Positions 16,498-26,400 of a stretch of 64,000 bases of DNA are shown here, one piece after another. Origin of the DNA: SYFY01 sp031385325. Lineage in GTDB: Bacteria; Pseudomonadota; Gammaproteobacteria; Pseudomonadales; Azotimanducaceae. Below the pieces are notes generated by a model that was not told the origin of the DNA, did not search any database, and saw only the letters and a program-made list of their open reading frames with translations. Position 1 is the first letter of the stretch, and every line of letters begins with the position of its first letter. Position numbers and translations under genes: made by a program. Location: contig JANNBJ010000107.1 in NCBI GenBank assembly GCA_031385325.1, positions 1 to 64,000 on the forward strand, in the 5' to 3' direction.

Positions 16498-18671
16498 CGT
16501 CGGATCAGTTCGTTTGATCCTGTGGTCACCTCGCCAATCACCACGGCATGAACAAAGCCTGCGGCGTGCAGTCGATCCACACACGCTTGTGCGCGATCGT
16601 TTGGCACCCCAGCCAACAGGCCACCGGACGTTTGTGGGTCGCACAGCAGACGAGCGTCGAGATCGCCGTTCACCACGAAGTCTGCAAGCACCTGTTCGTT
16701 GTTGGCTTGCAGGGAACTGCGCACACCGCTAGCCAGCAACGCCTGCGCACCGGTCAGAGTCGGTACCGATTCAACTGCAACACACGCTCCGACATGACTT
16801 GCGCGCAGCATCTCGGCCAGATGACCCAGCAGTCCGAAGCCGGTGACATCGGTGACGCCAGTTGCACCACTCTCCACCAGGATGTCCACGGCCGCCGCAT
16901 TGCTGGCATCCATGGCCAGCATCGCTTCGGCCAGCGCATCAGCGACCGGCAACCCGCGCATGGCCGCAGCCAGAATGACCCCTGTGCCAATCGGCTTGGT
17001 CAGAATCAACTGCTGGCCCGGTTTGAGACCGCTCTTGGTGAATGTGACTGGTCCGCGTCGACCGGTAACCGTCAGGCCAAGAAACAGCTCCGCGCCTTCA
17101 GCCGAATGCCCGCCTACCAAGGGTACGTCGTGTGCTTCAAGAACGTCGACCACTCCCGTGAGCAGCGCTGTCAGTTCTTCTTCCATCAACTGCTCACCCA
17201 TGAGCGGAATGGTGGCGAGTGCGACAGCACTGGTCGGAATCGCCCCCATGGCATACAGATCATTGAGGTTGTGATGCGTGACGATGCGACCAAAACGATA
17301 AGGGTCATCCACCATGCTGCGCAGCCCATCGGTGCTGACCAGCACCGAGCCGTTGGCGACGATCTCTGCAGCGTCATCGCCAATGCCAAGCAGCACACCA
17401 GCACGGGACTTGATCGGCAAACGAGCCAACACACGCTGCAGCAGGTCGGCACCCAGTTTGGCGCCACATCCGCCGCAGCGCATGAGATCGGGCACATCAC
17501 GCTGCATCGCTTCGGGCAATACTGCAGCCGCAGTTTTCATCGGCGCGGGCAGATTACGAAAGCGCTGCATGAACTCCCGATCGATCCAGTCTTTCCAGCG
17601 CCACATCAACCGGCCGGATACCGCGAGCCCCCACTTGGCAGCAACCGCCGAACCATCGCCTGTGCCCAGCAGCCGCAGGAAGTGCTGTTGCGGACGGTAA
17701 CGTTGCAGGCTCGTACCGGCAGGAATCGCGCGCAGATTGTGGGTGAGGATCGGACCTGCCCGCACTGCAAACACGCCGCTTTTGGCGCGCTCCTGACCCC
17801 GCAGACAAGCCACATCACCGGCCGCAAGCACCTGCGGATGCGACACCGAACGCAGGGTTTCATCCACCACGACAAAACCACGATCATCGGTTTTCAATGT
17901 GCTGGTCCTGAGCCACTCGGGTGCTCCCACATCGGTTACCCAGAACACTTCGTGGGCGGCGAGCGAGGTACCGTCAGCGAGATGCAACCGGTCACCAATG
18001 AAGTCCTTCGCTTCGACACCGAGTACCAGAGCCATGCCACGCGCCATCGCCTGTTGCCGGAGCAATTTCCCTGCCCTGGCAGAAAAGCCTGGCATCCACT
18101 GTCGCCCGACGATGGATAGCTGCAGATCAGGGCGCGCGGTGAGCAGTGCAAATGCAAGCTCGACACCACCTGCACCCGCGCCGACCACGGCCACCGATGC
18201 GGCAGCCGGTAGTGATGCACGTGCCCGGTCCCAGGCAGGCAGGAATCGGCCAATGGGTTTGACGGCAATGCCACGTGCAGGGGCTTGTGGCAACGCACCA
18301 CTGTTGAGCGACAGCCAGTTGAAAGCGATCGGAGGGCGACCACTCACCAGGATGAGCCGGTTCTCGACATCAAGACCCATGACTTCACCGTGGATCAGAC
18401 GAACGCCAGCCCGATGACACAGCGGCAGCAGGTCGACATGCATGTCATCACGAGAATAGACACCCGCGATGTGGCCCGGCAGCATGCCGGAATACGGTGA
18501 GCGGATTTCGCGGGTCAAGAGCGTGACACGCACACCCGCTATCGGCTGCATGCCCAGACTGCGCAGCACCTGGACATGCGTATGACCACCGCCCACCAGC
18601 AACAGATCACGAACTGGCGGGCTGGCCATTGGCATCAGCGGAGAATGTCCATCAGATGAATCGGCACACAT
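16491..18671 (-). CDS. selD: Fusion of NADH-dehydrogenase-like FAD domain and selenophosphate synthase
   Basis: A 726-residue two-domain protein. Residues about 18-370 are a pyridine-nucleotide disulfide/NDH-type flavoprotein (LLLVGGGHTHVQVL; second nucleotide site VAVVGAGAGGVELA). Residues about 395-726 are SelD, which makes selenophosphate from selenide and ATP. The active-site motif is CGGCGAKL, with Cys rather than selenocysteine and the essential Lys. The glycine-rich LGIGDDAA and DPQTSGGLL motifs are present. The same fusion is known in other bacteria; the flavin domain may deliver reduced selenium. No selA, selB or selU is in this window. Alternative starts at 18635 or 18629 are possible. 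Confidence 0.9.
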   Translation of the reverse strand: MCADSSDGHSPLMPMASPPVRDLLLVGGGHTHVQVLRSLGMQPIAGVRVTLLTREIRSPYSGMLPGHIAGVYSRDDMHVDLLPLCHRAGVRLIHGEVMGLDVENRLILVSGRPPIAFNWLSLNSGALPQAPARGIAVKPIGRFLPAWDRARASLPAAASVAVVGAGAGGVELAFALLTARPDLQLSIVGRQWMPGFSARAGKLLRQQAMARGMALVLGVEAKDFIGDRLHLADGTSLAAHEVFWVTDVGAPEWLRTSTLKTDDRGFVVVDETLRSVSHPQVLAAGDVACLRGQERAKSGVFAVRAGPILTHNLRAIPAGTSLQRYRPQQHFLRLLGTGDGSAVAAKWGLAVSGRLMWRWKDWIDREFMQRFRNLPAPMKTAAAVLPEAMQRDVPDLMRCGGCGAKLGADLLQRVLARLPIKSRAGVLLGIGDDAAEIVANGSVLVSTDGLRSMVDDPYRFGRIVTHHNLNDLYAMGAIPTSAVALATIPLMGEQLMEEELTALLTGVVDVLEAHDVPLVGGHSAEGAELFLGLTVTGRRGPVTFTKSGLKPGQQLILTKPIGTGVILAAAMRGLPVADALAEAMLAMDASNAAAVDILVESGATGVTDVTGFGLLGHLAEMLRASHVGACVAVESVPTLTGAQALLASGVRSSLQANNEQVLADFVVNGDLDARLLCDPQTSGGLLAGVPNDRAQACVDRLHAAGFVHAVVIGEVTTGSNELIRRF

Positions 18672-18707
18672 CGTTGGCTTACGTGCCGGGAGTTCATGTC
18701 AACCGGT

Positions 18708-19115
18708 TCAATCGTCGAGCAGCAAGTCGTCGAGATCCTTGGCCAACCGACGTGCCTCGAGGCGTCGTTCAATTTCGCGACGGATCGCCAGATTGCGGAC
18801 ACCATCCTCCTTGCTCAGCACTTCATCCACGTCCGGTGCATCGTCATCACCGGCAACCTCGACAAAGCCATCACCTTCCTCATCGTCGTTGCTACCTGCT
18901 GCGACGGTGTCCTCGTCTTCGCCCTCTTCGGTATCAGCTTCGGCAGTGGCTTCTTCAACCAGTTCTTCTACCACATCGCCGATCTCGTCTTCAGGCAGAT
19001 CCTCACCAAGGTCTTCGTCTTCACCGATCTCTCTGGATGGCTTTACGGACTTGGCAGCTTTGGTCGCCTTGCTTGTTTCCTTCGGGGTTGGGGCCTGCTT
19101 CTTGGCGCGCGCCAA
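18708..19115 (-). CDS. Acidic protein with a PA3496-like C-terminus
   Basis: A 135-residue protein: a Lys-rich first 25 residues, a very acidic low-complexity middle (Asp/Glu runs), and a charged helical end (NLAIRREIERRLEARRLAKD followed by DLDDLLLDD). The end resembles the small PA3496 family of Pseudomonas and relatives, described as putative envelope integrity proteins. The start is TTG, supported by GAGGAG eight bases upstream. It lies divergent from the Lrp gene and just upstream of selD. Function is unknown. Confidence 0.6.
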   Translation of the reverse strand: MARAKKQAPTPKETSKATKAAKSVKPSREIGEDEDLGEDLPEDEIGDVVEELVEEATAEADTEEGEDEDTVAAGSNDDEEGDGFVEVAGDDDAPDVDEVLSKEDGVRNLAIRREIERRLEARRLAKDLDDLLLDD

Positions 19116-19146
19116 AATCCACTCCTCACATATTGGTGTTGGCCTG

Positions 19147-19159
19147 ATAAGCCGCTTAT
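19147..19159. promoter_or_regulatory. Palindrome ATAAGC-C-GCTTAT between divergent genes
   Basis: A perfect 13-bp inverted repeat lying 32 bp upstream of the acidic-protein start and about 100 bp before the Lrp-family gene. An operator for the neighbouring regulator is a natural guess but is not shown. Confidence 0.35.
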
Positions 19160-19259
19160 TTAGGCGTGCGCCGTCACCCTGTCAAGCGTAACTTCCCACA
19201 AGCCTGTAACGCCGTGCTCAGCACATGGGAGAATCACGGTAGAAGACGAGGAAACCCGC

Positions 19260-19727
19260 GTGAAACTTGATCGCATAGACCGCCAGATACTGTCGCTCCT
19301 GCAGGACGACGCCAGCGTTTCCAACGCCGAATTGGCCGATCAGGTCAGCCTGTCACCCAACGCCTGCTGGCGACGGGTCAAGCAGATGGAAGAAGCGGGC
19401 ATCATCCGCAAGCGGGTGGCCCTCCTGTCGGAAGAACGCGTTGGCCTGGGCATAACCGTGTTCGTGTCCATCAAGACCAGCAATCACACCGAAGAATGGC
19501 TGCGCAAATTCGGCCAGGGGGTTGCCGACATGCCGGAGGTGGTGGAGTTCTATCGCCTGAGTGGCGAGATCGATTACCTGCTCAAGGTGATGGTGCGCGA
19601 TATCCAGGACTACGACCGCGTCTACAAGAAGCTGATCGCCATCGCACCACTCAACGACGTGTCGTCATCCTTTGCCATGGAGCGCATCAAGTCGTCCACT
19701 GCCCTCCCGCTCGGCCACTTGCGCTGA
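19260..19727 (+). CDS. Lrp/AsnC-family transcriptional regulator
   Basis: A 155-residue regulator. The N-terminal winged helix-turn-helix (LDRIDRQILSLLQDDASVSN, then CWRRVKQMEEAGII) binds DNA. The C-terminal RAM domain (VEFYRLSGEIDYLLKVMVRD) binds amino acids and forms octamers. The GTG start is preceded by GAGG at a good distance. Length is standard. It is divergent from the acidic-protein/selD group, and its last 63 bp overlap the end of the convergent hydrolase gene. Target genes are unknown. Confidence 0.9.
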   Translation: MKLDRIDRQILSLLQDDASVSNAELADQVSLSPNACWRRVKQMEEAGIIRKRVALLSEERVGLGITVFVSIKTSNHTEEWLRKFGQGVADMPEVVEFYRLSGEIDYLLKVMVRDIQDYDRVYKKLIAIAPLNDVSSSFAMERIKSSTALPLGHLR

Positions 19728-20756
19728 GCGGCAGGTTGGTGTGAATACACTGGCCATGGCCTGGACCAACCTCAATGGGTCCGCGCCGCGTTGTCCCGCC
19801 GTATCGACACCCACGACCCTGGACAGACCGTCCGCATCAACCTGCAGCCGGGCAGACATGGAAAACACGCTGTCGCTGGCATCGCCGGACAACACATAAC
19901 GCAGATCCGAAGCGTGCAGGCGCATGTCAGCACCCTCAGAGGTCCGGGTGTAATGCACCCAGCCCATGGCAAACCAGTCGAACACACGGCCCTCCTCGCT
20001 TTGCAGCAGCGTGTCCACCTCCGGACCGCTGGCGGATTGGGTTGTGGTCCAGACGGGGCCACAGGGTGCCCACATCGACATCAGACCAACCCGATCCTGA
20101 TCACCCGAGCGTGCGACCACTTGTCGCTGCCAGGGTTGCAGGATCGTCGGGAAAGCTTCAATGCGATCAACCCGTACGCCTGCGGTGGCAAGATCGGCAC
20201 GACCAAATTCCCTTGCCTGAACGCCGAGCTGCCAGCCCAGCGCCAGATAGGCACTGGAAATCAGCAGAGCGCCAATGGCAATGGCCTGCGGGCGACGTGA
20301 TCTCGCCGCCCAGATGCAGCCGATCAGTAACACGCCGGTATACAGCGGATCGATGATCGGCATGGCATGGATCGCGAGCCTTGCATCGCTGAACGGTTGC
20401 AGCAGCTGCGTTCCATAAGGCGTCAGGACATCAAGCAGCGGATGCGACAGCACTGCGGCCGTAATCGCCATCATCCAGCCGCGCGTGTTTGGTGGGCCAC
20501 CTTCCTTGCGTGCACGAAAGCGTGCAATCAGCCACCCGAGAATCGGTCCTGCAGTAAACGCAAAGAACAGCGAATGCGTGATGCCTCGATGACTTTTCAC
20601 CATGCGAAAAAAATCATCCGGCGATGAGAAGATCACATCGATGTCTGGCATGGCGCCTGCCACGGCGCCCAACAACAGCACGGGACCAATCAGCGTCCTT
20701 GGTGCAGCGACACGAGCCGCGATCGCGCCAAGTACCGCCTGGGAAATCGGGTCCAT
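19665..20756 (-). CDS. Membrane-bound metal-dependent hydrolase (YdjM/DUF457 type)
   Basis: A 363-residue protein. The start MDPISQAVLGAIAA, the Asp in PDIDVIF, and the HRGITHSLFFAF and LSHPLLDVLTPYG motifs are the zinc-binding His/Asp signatures of the YdjM (LexA-regulated hydrolase) group. Several membrane spans follow. In Escherichia coli ydjM is SOS-induced; no LexA box was recognised here. Gene order places it just behind the CoA-transferase. Its 3' end overlaps the Lrp gene tail to tail. Confidence 0.85.
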   Translation of the reverse strand: MDPISQAVLGAIAARVAAPRTLIGPVLLLGAVAGAMPDIDVIFSSPDDFFRMVKSHRGITHSLFFAFTAGPILGWLIARFRARKEGGPPNTRGWMMAITAAVLSHPLLDVLTPYGTQLLQPFSDARLAIHAMPIIDPLYTGVLLIGCIWAARSRRPQAIAIGALLISSAYLALGWQLGVQAREFGRADLATAGVRVDRIEAFPTILQPWQRQVVARSGDQDRVGLMSMWAPCGPVWTTTQSASGPEVDTLLQSEEGRVFDWFAMGWVHYTRTSEGADMRLHASDLRYVLSGDASDSVFSMSARLQVDADGLSRVVGVDTAGQRGADPLRLVQAMASVFTPTCRSAQVAEREGSGRLDALHGKG

Positions 20757-20771
20757 GGGTCTAACGCCTCG

Positions 20772-21980
20772 TCAAATCACACCCTGAGTTGTCAGCCGAT
20801 CGATGTCCGTCTCACCGTAACCGAGCGATGTCAGGATTTCCCGCGTGTGCTGACCCAGCATCGGTGGCGCTTTCAAGGGCACCCGTGCGAGGCCATCGAT
20901 GTTCACCGGATGGTCGATGATCGGACCACCACCAAATTCCGCAGGGGCATCCATCAACATGTTATTGGCAAGAATCTGTGGATCGGTGGGCAGATCGTCC
21001 ACCTTGGCCACCAGCGCCACCGGCACATTCACTTCGCGAAACAGCGCCATCCACTGCGCCGCAGTCTTCTGCCGCACAAAGGGGCGCAGTGCTTCGATGA
21101 ACTCGGCGCCATGTGCATACCGTTCTTCGGGTGAAGAAAAACGCGCTTCGCCAAGCAATTCGTAGGCTTCCAGCACGATCATGCACGCATCAAACTCATC
21201 CGCTGTGCGCACCATGGAAAACTGCAGGTGCCGGTCATCGGCAGTGAGATACATGCTGCGCTGAAATCCCGCTCGCATCGGATGTTTGTAAGGGGTGAAG
21301 TCGGCATTCAACAATCGCGCCTGGCCGATACACGCAACCGACCACAGGCCATTGGCCAGCAACGACGTATGCACGTGCGATCCCTTGCCGGTGCGCTCCC
21401 GCTTGAGCAGCGCCGTAACGATGCTTGCGTACATCGACACGGCCGTGGGGTGATCACCCTGGCCAGGCAGTGCCGATGTCGGTGGCGCACCAACTTCCCG
21501 CACCAGATCCATCAGGCCGGACCGTGACCAGTACGCGACCAGGTCGAAGCCTTCACGATCCCGCTCGGGTCCTTCTTCCCCGTACGCCGTGAGCGAGGCG
21601 TAGATCATGCGCGGGTTGAGTGCAGCAATATCCTCGTAGTTAAGGCCGAGCTTGCGACGCAGCGCCAGCGGCTGATTGGTCACGTAGATGTCACACTCCC
21701 TGATCAGCCGATGCAGGATCGCCATGCCTTCGTCGGTCTTGAGGTTGAGGCTCAGCGATCGTTTGTTACGGGCATCCATGAGCCAGCAGTAGTTCTGGTC
21801 AGACATCGGCGTGCTGGGACTACTGGAGTAGATGCGGTAGGCATCACCGATATTCGGCAATTCAACCTTGATCACGTCGGCGCCATAGTCCGCCAGCATC
21901 GTGGTAGCCACCGGCGCTGCGATCCAGGTGCCCACATCCAGCACCTTCAGGCCGGCAAACAGAAGTTCATCGTCACCCAC
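20772..21980 (-). CDS. CaiB/BaiF family III CoA-transferase
   Basis: A 403-residue CoA-transferase, complete: LKVLDVGTWIAAPVATTMLA and YGADVIKVELP at the start, catalytic Asp in GQGDHPTAVSMYAS, and the C-terminal APPMLGQHTREIL block. GTG 21980 is chosen over TTG 21995 because GGGGGAG lies six bases before it. It is a different subfamily from the copy at 3386. The substrate is unknown; such proteins often activate acids during breakdown of terpenoids, steroids or aromatics. The hydrolase gene follows 15 bp downstream. Confidence 0.9.
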   Translation of the reverse strand: MGDDELLFAGLKVLDVGTWIAAPVATTMLADYGADVIKVELPNIGDAYRIYSSSPSTPMSDQNYCWLMDARNKRSLSLNLKTDEGMAILHRLIRECDIYVTNQPLALRRKLGLNYEDIAALNPRMIYASLTAYGEEGPERDREGFDLVAYWSRSGLMDLVREVGAPPTSALPGQGDHPTAVSMYASIVTALLKRERTGKGSHVHTSLLANGLWSVACIGQARLLNADFTPYKHPMRAGFQRSMYLTADDRHLQFSMVRTADEFDACMIVLEAYELLGEARFSSPEERYAHGAEFIEALRPFVRQKTAAQWMALFREVNVPVALVAKVDDLPTDPQILANNMLMDAPAEFGGGPIIDHPVNIDGLARVPLKAPPMLGQHTREILTSLGYGETDIDRLTTQGVI

Positions 21981-22125
21981 TGAGCGCTCCCCCAAATCGT
22001 TGAATCGTCAGATGATGCGGGATGGGACTGGCGCTCACAACCAGCAACATGGTGCTACACGACCGGTTGAGAAAAAGCCATCAGCCCGTGGTAGCGTGCC
22101 ACGCAGTTTACGGTGAGCGTTGGGC

Positions 22126-23256
22126 ATGATCGCAGTCTCGACTGGCAGACAACACAATCACGGTGCCCTTCTTCGGCGGCATTGCCGCTATCAACGGCAA
22201 AAATGCCTGTCCGGACTGCTGATCTGGTTGCTGACCGGCGCCCTCACTGCGGCTGAACCTGCGCTCACCGGGTCCGTGCGCGTGCGGACTCACGAGGTTG
22301 CCCTCACCACCCTTTCTTCCCCGATCGAAGTGGATGCCATCGTCCAGCCTTTTCAGCGGGCGACTCTGGCTGCCGAGATTCAGGGCCGGGTCATCGGTCG
22401 AGCGGCCCAGGCGGGTTCCGTGTTGAAAGCCGGTGATCGGCTACTGGCCATTGATCCCGGTCGCACCGACATTGCGCTTCGCCAGGCGAGACTGGACGCG
22501 CAGGCGAGACAGGTGGAAGTGGCCAAGGCCGAACATGATCTGCGTCGAGGTCAGGAACTGATTGCCAAGTTTGCGATCAGCCAGGATCGGCTGGATGAAC
22601 TGCGTTTTGCCGTCGATCGCAATCGGGCCAACGCCGGATCAGCGAATGCGGTGGTCGCGGAACGGGAACGCATGCGCAAGGACGCGGACATCCGGGCGCC
22701 CTTTGCCGGCATCGTCACCGCTGTTCACGTTCACGTGGGCGACTATGTTGCGCCTGGAACGTCGGTAGCCAGCATGGCCGATTTTTCCAAGGTCCGGGTG
22801 ATCGGTGGTGTAACTGCCGTGGAAGCACAACGCATCGATGGCCAACACATGGCGAGCCTCTCCCTCTCTGCACTCGCGGGCCAATCCTGGAACGGCGAGG
22901 TCAAGAGTGTCGGTCGAACTGCGGATCCAAAAACCGGCACCTATCCGGTGGAGGTCTGGCTGGACGTACCCGCCGATGTCGCCATGCGGGATGGTATGGC
23001 GGCAACCATGGTGATCGCACCGGTTCAATCGGGATCGCTCTTGACCGTGCCACCCCAGGCAGTGCTTCGCGAGGGCAGCAACAGCCTGGTTTATGTGGTG
23101 GAAGGCAGCACCGCCCGCAAGCGCTCGGTCGTGACAGGTCAACGCACACGCACGCTGGTTGAAATACGCTCTGGATTGAAGGTTGGCGAACAGGTGGTGA
23201 CCGAGGGCCACTTCGCGTTGCGGGATGGCAGCCCGGTAACGGTCGAAGGTAACTAG
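22126..23256 (+). CDS. RND efflux system, periplasmic adaptor (membrane fusion) subunit
   Basis: A 376-residue adaptor of the HlyD/AcrA type that bridges an inner-membrane pump to an outer-membrane channel. There is a hydrophobic export segment (LSGLLIWLLTGALTAAE), a lipoyl-like half (AEIQGRVIGRAAQAGSVLKA), a coiled-coil hairpin (about 95-150), the second lipoyl half (DIRAPFAGIVTAVHVHVGDY) and a C-terminal beta-barrel. ATG 22126 has GGTGAG eight bases upstream. The stop codon TAG is supplied by the left inverted end of a MITE, so the natural C-terminus may have been altered. The pump gene follows across the MITE. Confidence 0.9.
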   Translation: MIAVSTGRQHNHGALLRRHCRYQRQKCLSGLLIWLLTGALTAAEPALTGSVRVRTHEVALTTLSSPIEVDAIVQPFQRATLAAEIQGRVIGRAAQAGSVLKAGDRLLAIDPGRTDIALRQARLDAQARQVEVAKAEHDLRRGQELIAKFAISQDRLDELRFAVDRNRANAGSANAVVAERERMRKDADIRAPFAGIVTAVHVHVGDYVAPGTSVASMADFSKVRVIGGVTAVEAQRIDGQHMASLSLSALAGQSWNGEVKSVGRTADPKTGTYPVEVWLDVPADVAMRDGMAATMVIAPVQSGSLLTVPPQAVLREGSNSLVYVVEGSTARKRSVVTGQRTRTLVEIRSGLKVGEQVVTEGHFALRDGSPVTVEGN

Positions 23257-23436
23257 CCCGGACTATTCATGAACATTCTGCTGCGACTGACGATATACGC
23301 AAACACACAGGGCGTGCTCCTTCCAGGTGCTCGACGTACTGGGAAGTTTGACTGCGCGCCTTACAGTCCGCGCCACCCTATCTTTTCACGCATCTCGTCA
23401 CCCTCGCGACGAATTTTCATGAATAGTCCGGGCTAG
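23253..23436. mobile_element. MITE: 184-bp element with perfect 21-bp inverted ends inside the RND operon
   Basis: 23253-23273 and 23416-23436 are perfect inverted repeats (start CTAGCCCGGACT), with imperfect pairing for another 10-15 bp inward. Both ends read CTAG, as in the MITE at 10905. It sits between the adaptor and pump genes, gives the adaptor its stop codon and ends four bases before the pump ATG. It carries no gene. The inverted ends could form a stem in the mRNA just before the pump start. Confidence 0.85.
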
Positions 23437-23440
23437 CGCC

Positions 23441-26400
23441 ATGACCGGCTTCATCCGCTTTTTCGCCAGCCGCCATCTGCTGGTCAACGTCATCGCCATT
23501 ACCATCATGGCGCTGGGATACCTGTTCATCAGCGGAGTGCCCCGAGAGTACATCCCGAGTGTCATGTCCCCAACGATCTCAATTCGTGCCACCTTGCCGG
23601 GCGCGTCCGCACAGGACATGGAGAGCAAGGTCACCATTCCCATCGAAGAAGCCATCGAGGACGTCGATGGCATCAAGAAGTTCTATTCAACCGTTGCCGA
23701 GAGCCAGACCACCACGACCGTCGAGTTGTATCTGGATTTCTCCGATGACCAGGTCCGTGACATCAAGCAGGAATTGCGCGACGCGGTGGATGGCATCACC
23801 GACTTCCCACCGGAAATGGAAGATCGTCCGACCATGGATCAGTTCAATCCGGCGCGCTCGCCCATTATCGAGATCGCGCTGGAAGGTCCGATTGACGCGG
23901 TGATTGCCGATGCCAACCGCCTGGAACTGAGTTTTCGGCGGTTGAACGCAGTGTCGCGCGTCATCATGGTGGGCGTGAATGACCCGGAAGTCCGCGTGCT
24001 CATCGATCCGGAACTTGCCCGCACCCACGGCATCAGCGTACTCGATGTGGTGCGTGCCATCGGGCGCGACAACGTCAGCGGCACCGGTGATGCTCTGGAG
24101 ACGGAAACCTCGCGTATCAAGGTGGAAGTGTGGAATCGTTTTGCCAAGCCGGAAGACGTCGCCGAGACGATCATCAAGGCGCTGCCCGGCGGAGCGGTAC
24201 TCCGGGTTCGCGACGTCGCCCGCATCGAATCAGGATTCGAAGACACCCAGCTGATCAGTCATACCAACGCGCAACGTGGTGCTTCGCTGGTCATACGCAA
24301 ACGGGAAACCGCGGATGCCATTGATGCCGTGGCCGACGTGAAGCGCGTGATGGAGGCGGCCACCCTGTCGCCAGGTGTCAGCTTCCAGTACGTCAACGAT
24401 CGCTCGTTCTTCACGTCCAATCGACTCGACGTGATGCTGAGTAATGGCATCCTCGGCGCTATTCTGGTGGCCGGGCTCCTGTACCTGTTCATGGGAACCC
24501 ACAGCGCTATCTGGGTACTGGCCGGCATTCCAGTTACGTTCATGGGTGCGCTGGCCGTCATCGGTCTCTCCGGACTCACGCTGAACACCATGGTCCTGAC
24601 TGGATTTGTGATCGTGCTCGGCATGGTGGTTGATGATGCCATCGTCGTCGCCGAGAACATCGTCGCCAAGATCGAAAACGGCATCGACCACTTCACGGCA
24701 GTGGTCGACGGCTCTGCAGAAATGGCCGCTCCAGTGGTCGCTGCATCGCTCACGACAATGATCGCCTTCGCCCCCATGCTGGCCATTGGTGGGTTGCCGG
24801 GTCGTATCGTGTGGCAGATCCCGGCCGTGGTGGTGCTGGTACTGGCGTTTTCGCTGATTGAATCCTTTGCCTTTCTCCCGTCGCACATGACGTTGTTGCC
24901 GAACCTCGTCGGCAAGGGCAAACGCGCGTTCATGCAACGACTGGATAATCTGTATCGCCGCAGCCTGGAAATCTGCATGCGCGCGCGCTGGCTGGTGCTG
25001 GGGGTGTCCTTCGGCTCGCTGATTTTCATCATGGCGGTGATCCGACCATTTGTACCCTTCGTCCTCTTTCCACAGAACGACGCCCGACTGCTGTTCCTGC
25101 AGATCACCACACCGCTGGGTACACCGATGGAGGTGACCGAAGGCATCACTGCGGACATCGAACGACAACTGCTCGAACTGGGCAAACCGGACATTCGCAC
25201 GGTGACTGCCCGTATCGGACATCAGGACGCCAACAACCCTGATCGATTGCGTGGCGAGGCTGAACATCAAGCATTGGTGACCGCGGTGTTCAAGGACCTT
25301 GACCGGGAACGCACCAACCAGGAGTGGACCGAAATCCTGCACCAGACGCTGCAATTGCCGGCCGGCGTGCACGTCCGCTTCCAGTCGGAATACCTGGGCC
25401 CGCCCACTGACCAGCCGGTTACGGTGCACGTGCTGAGCAATGACGATGCCGTACGACGCGCAGTGGCCAATGAAATTGCCGGGATAGTCGCTGCGTCCCC
25501 AGGGCTCACCGAAGTCGACATCGACGAGCGCGAAGGCACACCGCATCTGGACCTGACCCTGCGCCAGGAGCAGTTGGCGAGGCTCGGCCTCGATGCGCAG
25601 GACGTCACCCAGACCGTGCAGGCTTCGTACTTCGGTATCAAGGCGACTGAACATCGCGCCCTCGATGACACCACGGCAATCCGCGTGCAGTTTGATATCG
25701 GTGCGCGCCGCGATGTGGGGGCACTGCTTGATACACCGGTGCGAACACGCCTCGGTGAACTGGTCGCCCTGCGCGATGTGGTGGACCCGGTGGAAATCCA
25801 CGCGCTTGGCCGCATCTATCACCGGGAGGGATATCGGACCGCCACCATTCGAGCGAGCTTCACGCCGGATTCTCCCTATACAGCACTCTCGTTTGCGAAC
25901 CATCTGCGCGATGAGGTCATCCCGCGCTTCGCTGACATCCCGGGGGTTGAGATCCTCATCGGGGGTGAAGCGGAATCAACCCAGGAAACCACCGGCGAAC
26001 TCGGCAAGGTGGCCGTCATCGTGATCTTCGGGATTGCCATGGTGATCTGGATCATGCTCGGGTCCTTTCTCGAAACCCTGATCGTGATCAGCGTGATTCC
26101 GTTTGCCTTTGCAGGTGTCGTCCTGGCGTTTTTCCTGCACGGACTGAGCCTGTCGATGTTTGCGATGATCGGCATCATCGGGTTGGCAGGTGTGGTTGTG
26201 AATGCGTCCATCGTCATGGCCGATGCCGTACATCGCATGTCGCGCGGATCCGAAGACGGTCGTTCTTCAAGAGACTTACTGCTCGACGGCATCGTCGGCC
26301 GGTTGCGACCGATTCTGATCACGACGCTGACGACCCTTGGCGGCGTGCTGCCAACGGCTTATGGTATAGGTGGTTACGACAGCATGATCAGCCCGATGTC

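Noticed and set aside
16491..18671. Selenocysteine form of SelD
   Set aside because: The active-site codon gives Cys (CGGCGAKL), and no in-frame TGA is needed.
24230..25903. Long minus-strand open frame (557 codons) inside the RND gene
   Set aside because: Opposite a clear, complete efflux pump; low-complexity His/Gln-rich product with no known fold.
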